Below are positions 4,179 to 5,192 of a DNA stretch of 5,192 nt, piece by piece. Position numbers and translations under genes: made by a program. Origin of the DNA: Dehalococcoidia bacterium (GTDB taxonomy: Bacteria > Chloroflexota > Dehalococcoidia > JACPQF01); contig JAUSEJ010000919.1 of assembly GCA_030650265.1 (NCBI GenBank), forward strand, positions 1 to 5,192. Direction: 5' to 3'. The stretch's first letter is position 1. Each line of letters opens with the position of its first letter. The notes under the pieces are model-generated. The model made no database searches. It saw only the letters and a list, made by a program, of their open reading frames with translations, and was not told the origin of the DNA.

Positions 4179-4182
4179 AGGA

Positions 4183-4386
4183 CTAGCAGGGGTGAAGTCG
4201 ATGCTTGAGTCTCGCAGCGCTGGCTCGATAAATCGCGCCTCGCTCTAAATCCGCCTCCGCCTCTGTAATTCCCCCAGCTCGCAATCGCTGGTCAAGTTGC
4301 CCTGTCGCTATCCTATCTTCATCCGTCCTGGCCTGTACCGCCTCAACTTCCAGCGGCGTTAGGTAGCGCCTGTTTTTAACTGCCAT
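4183..4386 (-). CDS. Hypothetical small charged protein
   Basis: A 67-residue protein, not recognised. It is highly charged and helical (LEVEAVQARTDEDRIATGQLDQRLRAGG, then ITEAEADLERGAIYRASAARLKHRL). The middle GGITEAEADLERGAIYRA looks like a turn and helix of a small DNA- or protein-binding bundle, but no family can be named. The ATG at 4386 has GGAG eight bases upstream (GGAGTACAGACA), and no earlier in-frame start has an SD. Both flanking gaps (82 and 81 bases) are filled by GC-rich inverted repeats. Confidence 0.65.
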   Translation of the reverse strand: MAVKNRRYLTPLEVEAVQARTDEDRIATGQLDQRLRAGGITEAEADLERGAIYRASAARLKHRLHPC

Positions 4387-4428
4387 TGTCTGTACTCCGT
4401 ACCGCCGGCCCTATGTCCGGGCAGTGGC

Positions 4429-4460
4429 GCCGGCTGGCCTGCTACGATGTACCAGCCGGC
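4429..4460 (-). other. Nine-bp intergenic hairpin with nested 12-bp palindrome
   Basis: GCCGGCTGG (4429-4437) and CCAGCCGGC (4452-4460) are perfect inverted copies around a 14-base loop. The right arm also belongs to the 12-bp palindrome CCAGCCGGCTGG (4452-4463). A further GCCC/GGGC stem lies toward the next start (4410-4422). There is no U-tract in the direction of transcription, so it is a stem-loop of unknown use, or a protein binding site. Confidence 0.6.
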
Positions 4461-4467
4461 TGGGGTA

Positions 4468-4710
4468 TTAGGCCGTTTCGTTGGCTGGGTCGCTAGTGTC
4501 GTCGGTTGGATCAATCCAGTCCCCTATTGAGTACTGCGACTTATCACCGTTGAGGAATAGGTGCATTAGATAATCGCGACTGGGTCCCTCGTACTGGCGC
4601 ATACTCTCAAAGATTATTGTCGCTGACTGCCGGCGACCCACCCGGCTGGTGAGATAGGCTATATCACGCTCTGCGTGTTCGCGTGTCTGGTAGTCCTGCG
4701 CGTTACCCAT
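4468..4710 (-). CDS. Hypothetical protein
   Basis: An 80-residue protein, not recognised. The first half is polar and helical (QDYQTREHAERDIAYLTSRVGRRQSATIIFESMRQY). The second half contains SRDYLMHLFLNGDKSQYSIGDWI and an acidic tail (DPTDDTSDPANETA). It has no signal peptide. The ATG at 4710 is preceded by GGAGAGAGG within ten bases. It is preceded by a strong symmetric hairpin and followed by another, so its mRNA segment would be bounded by stems on both sides. Confidence 0.68.
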   Translation of the reverse strand: MGNAQDYQTREHAERDIAYLTSRVGRRQSATIIFESMRQYEGPSRDYLMHLFLNGDKSQYSIGDWIDPTDDTSDPANETA

Positions 4711-4740
4711 TGCCTCTCTCCGTTGCTAATTTACCCGTGC

Positions 4741-4763
4741 CCAGCGTCAACAGTTGACGCTGG
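4741..4763. promoter_or_regulatory. Perfect 23-base dyad, hairpin or operator
   Basis: CCAGCGTCAA (4741-4750) and TTGACGCTGG (4754-4763) are perfect inverted copies around CAG, giving an 11-bp half-site with one central base. Outside it, GCTAATT (4725-4731) and AATTAGC (4773-4779) are also complementary, so the whole gap can fold into one long arm that includes the stop codon of the upstream gene. As RNA it is a strong hairpin without a U-tract. As DNA it looks like a classical operator, but no promoter is evident beside it. Confidence 0.65.
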
Positions 4764-4774
4764 AAGCTGGCGAA

Positions 4775-5092
4775 TTAGCTGGCCTGTAATCTGGCGTTTG
4801 AATTATCTATGTCAATTCTGGCCTGTATTAACCAGGCGCCGGCTTGTTGGCCCGTGCACTCATCGAGTATTTTTCCGACTTTCGCCATTGTCTGAATATC
4901 TGTTAGTCCTGAATTGTGAATAGCCTTGCTAATATCCTCAACATAATAGCGGCCAACCTCGATGTTGTAGCAATTAGCTGTCTTGGACGCCGCTAATGCG
5001 CGACTGGATAGCTTCCATAGCCTAGATTTCCTAGCGGTGTCTGAGATTTCCACAAGCTTGATTGCTAAATCCTTGCTATTGATTGTTGCCAT
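4775..5092 (-). CDS. Hypothetical helical protein, first gene of the right-hand run
   Basis: A 105-residue protein, not recognised. It appears all helical: SKDLAIKLVEISDTARKSRLWKL and SRALAASKTANCYNIEVGRYYVEDISKAIHNSGL, then TDIQTMAKVGKILDECTGQQAGAWLIQARIDIDNSNARLQ. There are no membrane or export signals. The ATG at 5092 has GGAG nine bases upstream, and a plausible promoter lies 46-74 bases upstream, so it is probably first in its transcript. Its stop codon falls in the outer arm of a long intergenic stem. Confidence 0.7.
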   Translation of the reverse strand: MATINSKDLAIKLVEISDTARKSRLWKLSSRALAASKTANCYNIEVGRYYVEDISKAIHNSGLTDIQTMAKVGKILDECTGQQAGAWLIQARIDIDNSNARLQAS

Positions 5093-5137
5093 CGTGGTAA
5101 CTCCGATCCCTGATTCAGCTTCTTGCTGTATGACTAG

Positions 5138-5166
5138 AGTATAGACCCTTCTGATACCGGCTACAA
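5138..5166 (-). promoter_or_regulatory. Probable promoter of the right-hand gene run
   Basis: On the minus strand TATACT (5143-5138) is a good -10 box, with TTGTAG (5166-5161) as a weak -35 (3 of 6) at a 17-base spacing. The start would be near 5131, giving a leader of about 39 bases. The region is non-coding and precedes the first gene, which supports the call. The weak -35 box suggests activation or only modest strength. Confidence 0.5.
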
Positions 5167-5171
5167 TAGCC
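5159..5171. promoter_or_regulatory. Inverted repeat over the -35 box
   Basis: GGCTA (5159-5163) and TAGCC (5167-5171) form a perfect dyad around CAA and cover the -35 box of the right-hand promoter. Ten bases of it, GCTACAATAG (5160-5169), also occur on the other strand at 2689-2680, at the start site of the consensus promoter. This makes it a candidate operator for a shared regulator. Confidence 0.4.
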
Positions 5172-5192
5172 CATAAGTACCAGTTTGGGGTA

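Noticed and set aside
1..5192. CRISPR array, insertion sequence or attachment site
   Set aside because: No regularly spaced repeats, no transposase frame, and no tRNA end or integrase beside a repeat were seen.

Overview
The window looks like part of the early or accessory gene region of a bacterial virus, prophage or related mobile element. It holds tightly packed small genes, all on the minus strand and transcribed from right to left. Many overlap by a few bases (ATGA, GTGA or TAATG junctions), and most start behind AGGAG-type Shine-Dalgarno (SD) sites. The promoters are of the sigma-70 type. The host cannot be named from this sequence; base composition is moderate to GC-rich. The only protein assigned with reasonable confidence is a single-strand annealing recombinase of the RecT/Red-beta type, cut by the left edge. 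Two small DNA-binding proteins are likely: a ribbon-helix-helix protein and a LexA-like winged helix. The rest are unrecognised small proteins.

Layout in transcription order. A promoter lies near the right end (5138-5166). It precedes a run of small genes: 5092-4775, 4710-4468, 4386-4183, 4101-3871, 3837-3598, 3601-3386, 3396-3154 (winged helix) and 3157-2720. A second promoter (2718-2723 / 2694-2699) has both consensus boxes and overlaps the stop codon of the last of these genes. It drives the ribbon-helix-helix gene (2663-2442) and an overlapping gene (2455-2198). A structured untranslated stretch of about 360 bases (2197-1841) follows. Then comes a second tight cluster: 1840-1577, 1577-1263, 1270-1055, 1052-813, and the annealing protein from 806 off the left edge.

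The most interesting signals are non-coding. (1) A plus-strand promoter with an exact extended -10 box lies just before a strong plus-strand terminator. Together they would make an antisense RNA of about 67 nt covering the start codon and SD of the first gene of the recombinase cluster. (2) Every intergenic gap longer than 30 bases that has no promoter carries a GC-rich stem-loop without a U-tract, upstream of the next gene's SD. (3) A 21-base start-associated sequence (SD, spacer and GTG start) occurs twice, 20 of 21 bases identical. (4) The two sense promoters share a 10-mer inside inverted repeats, suggesting a common operator. How the genes work together is inference: a regulated early cluster of small accessory proteins leading into homologous recombination functions.
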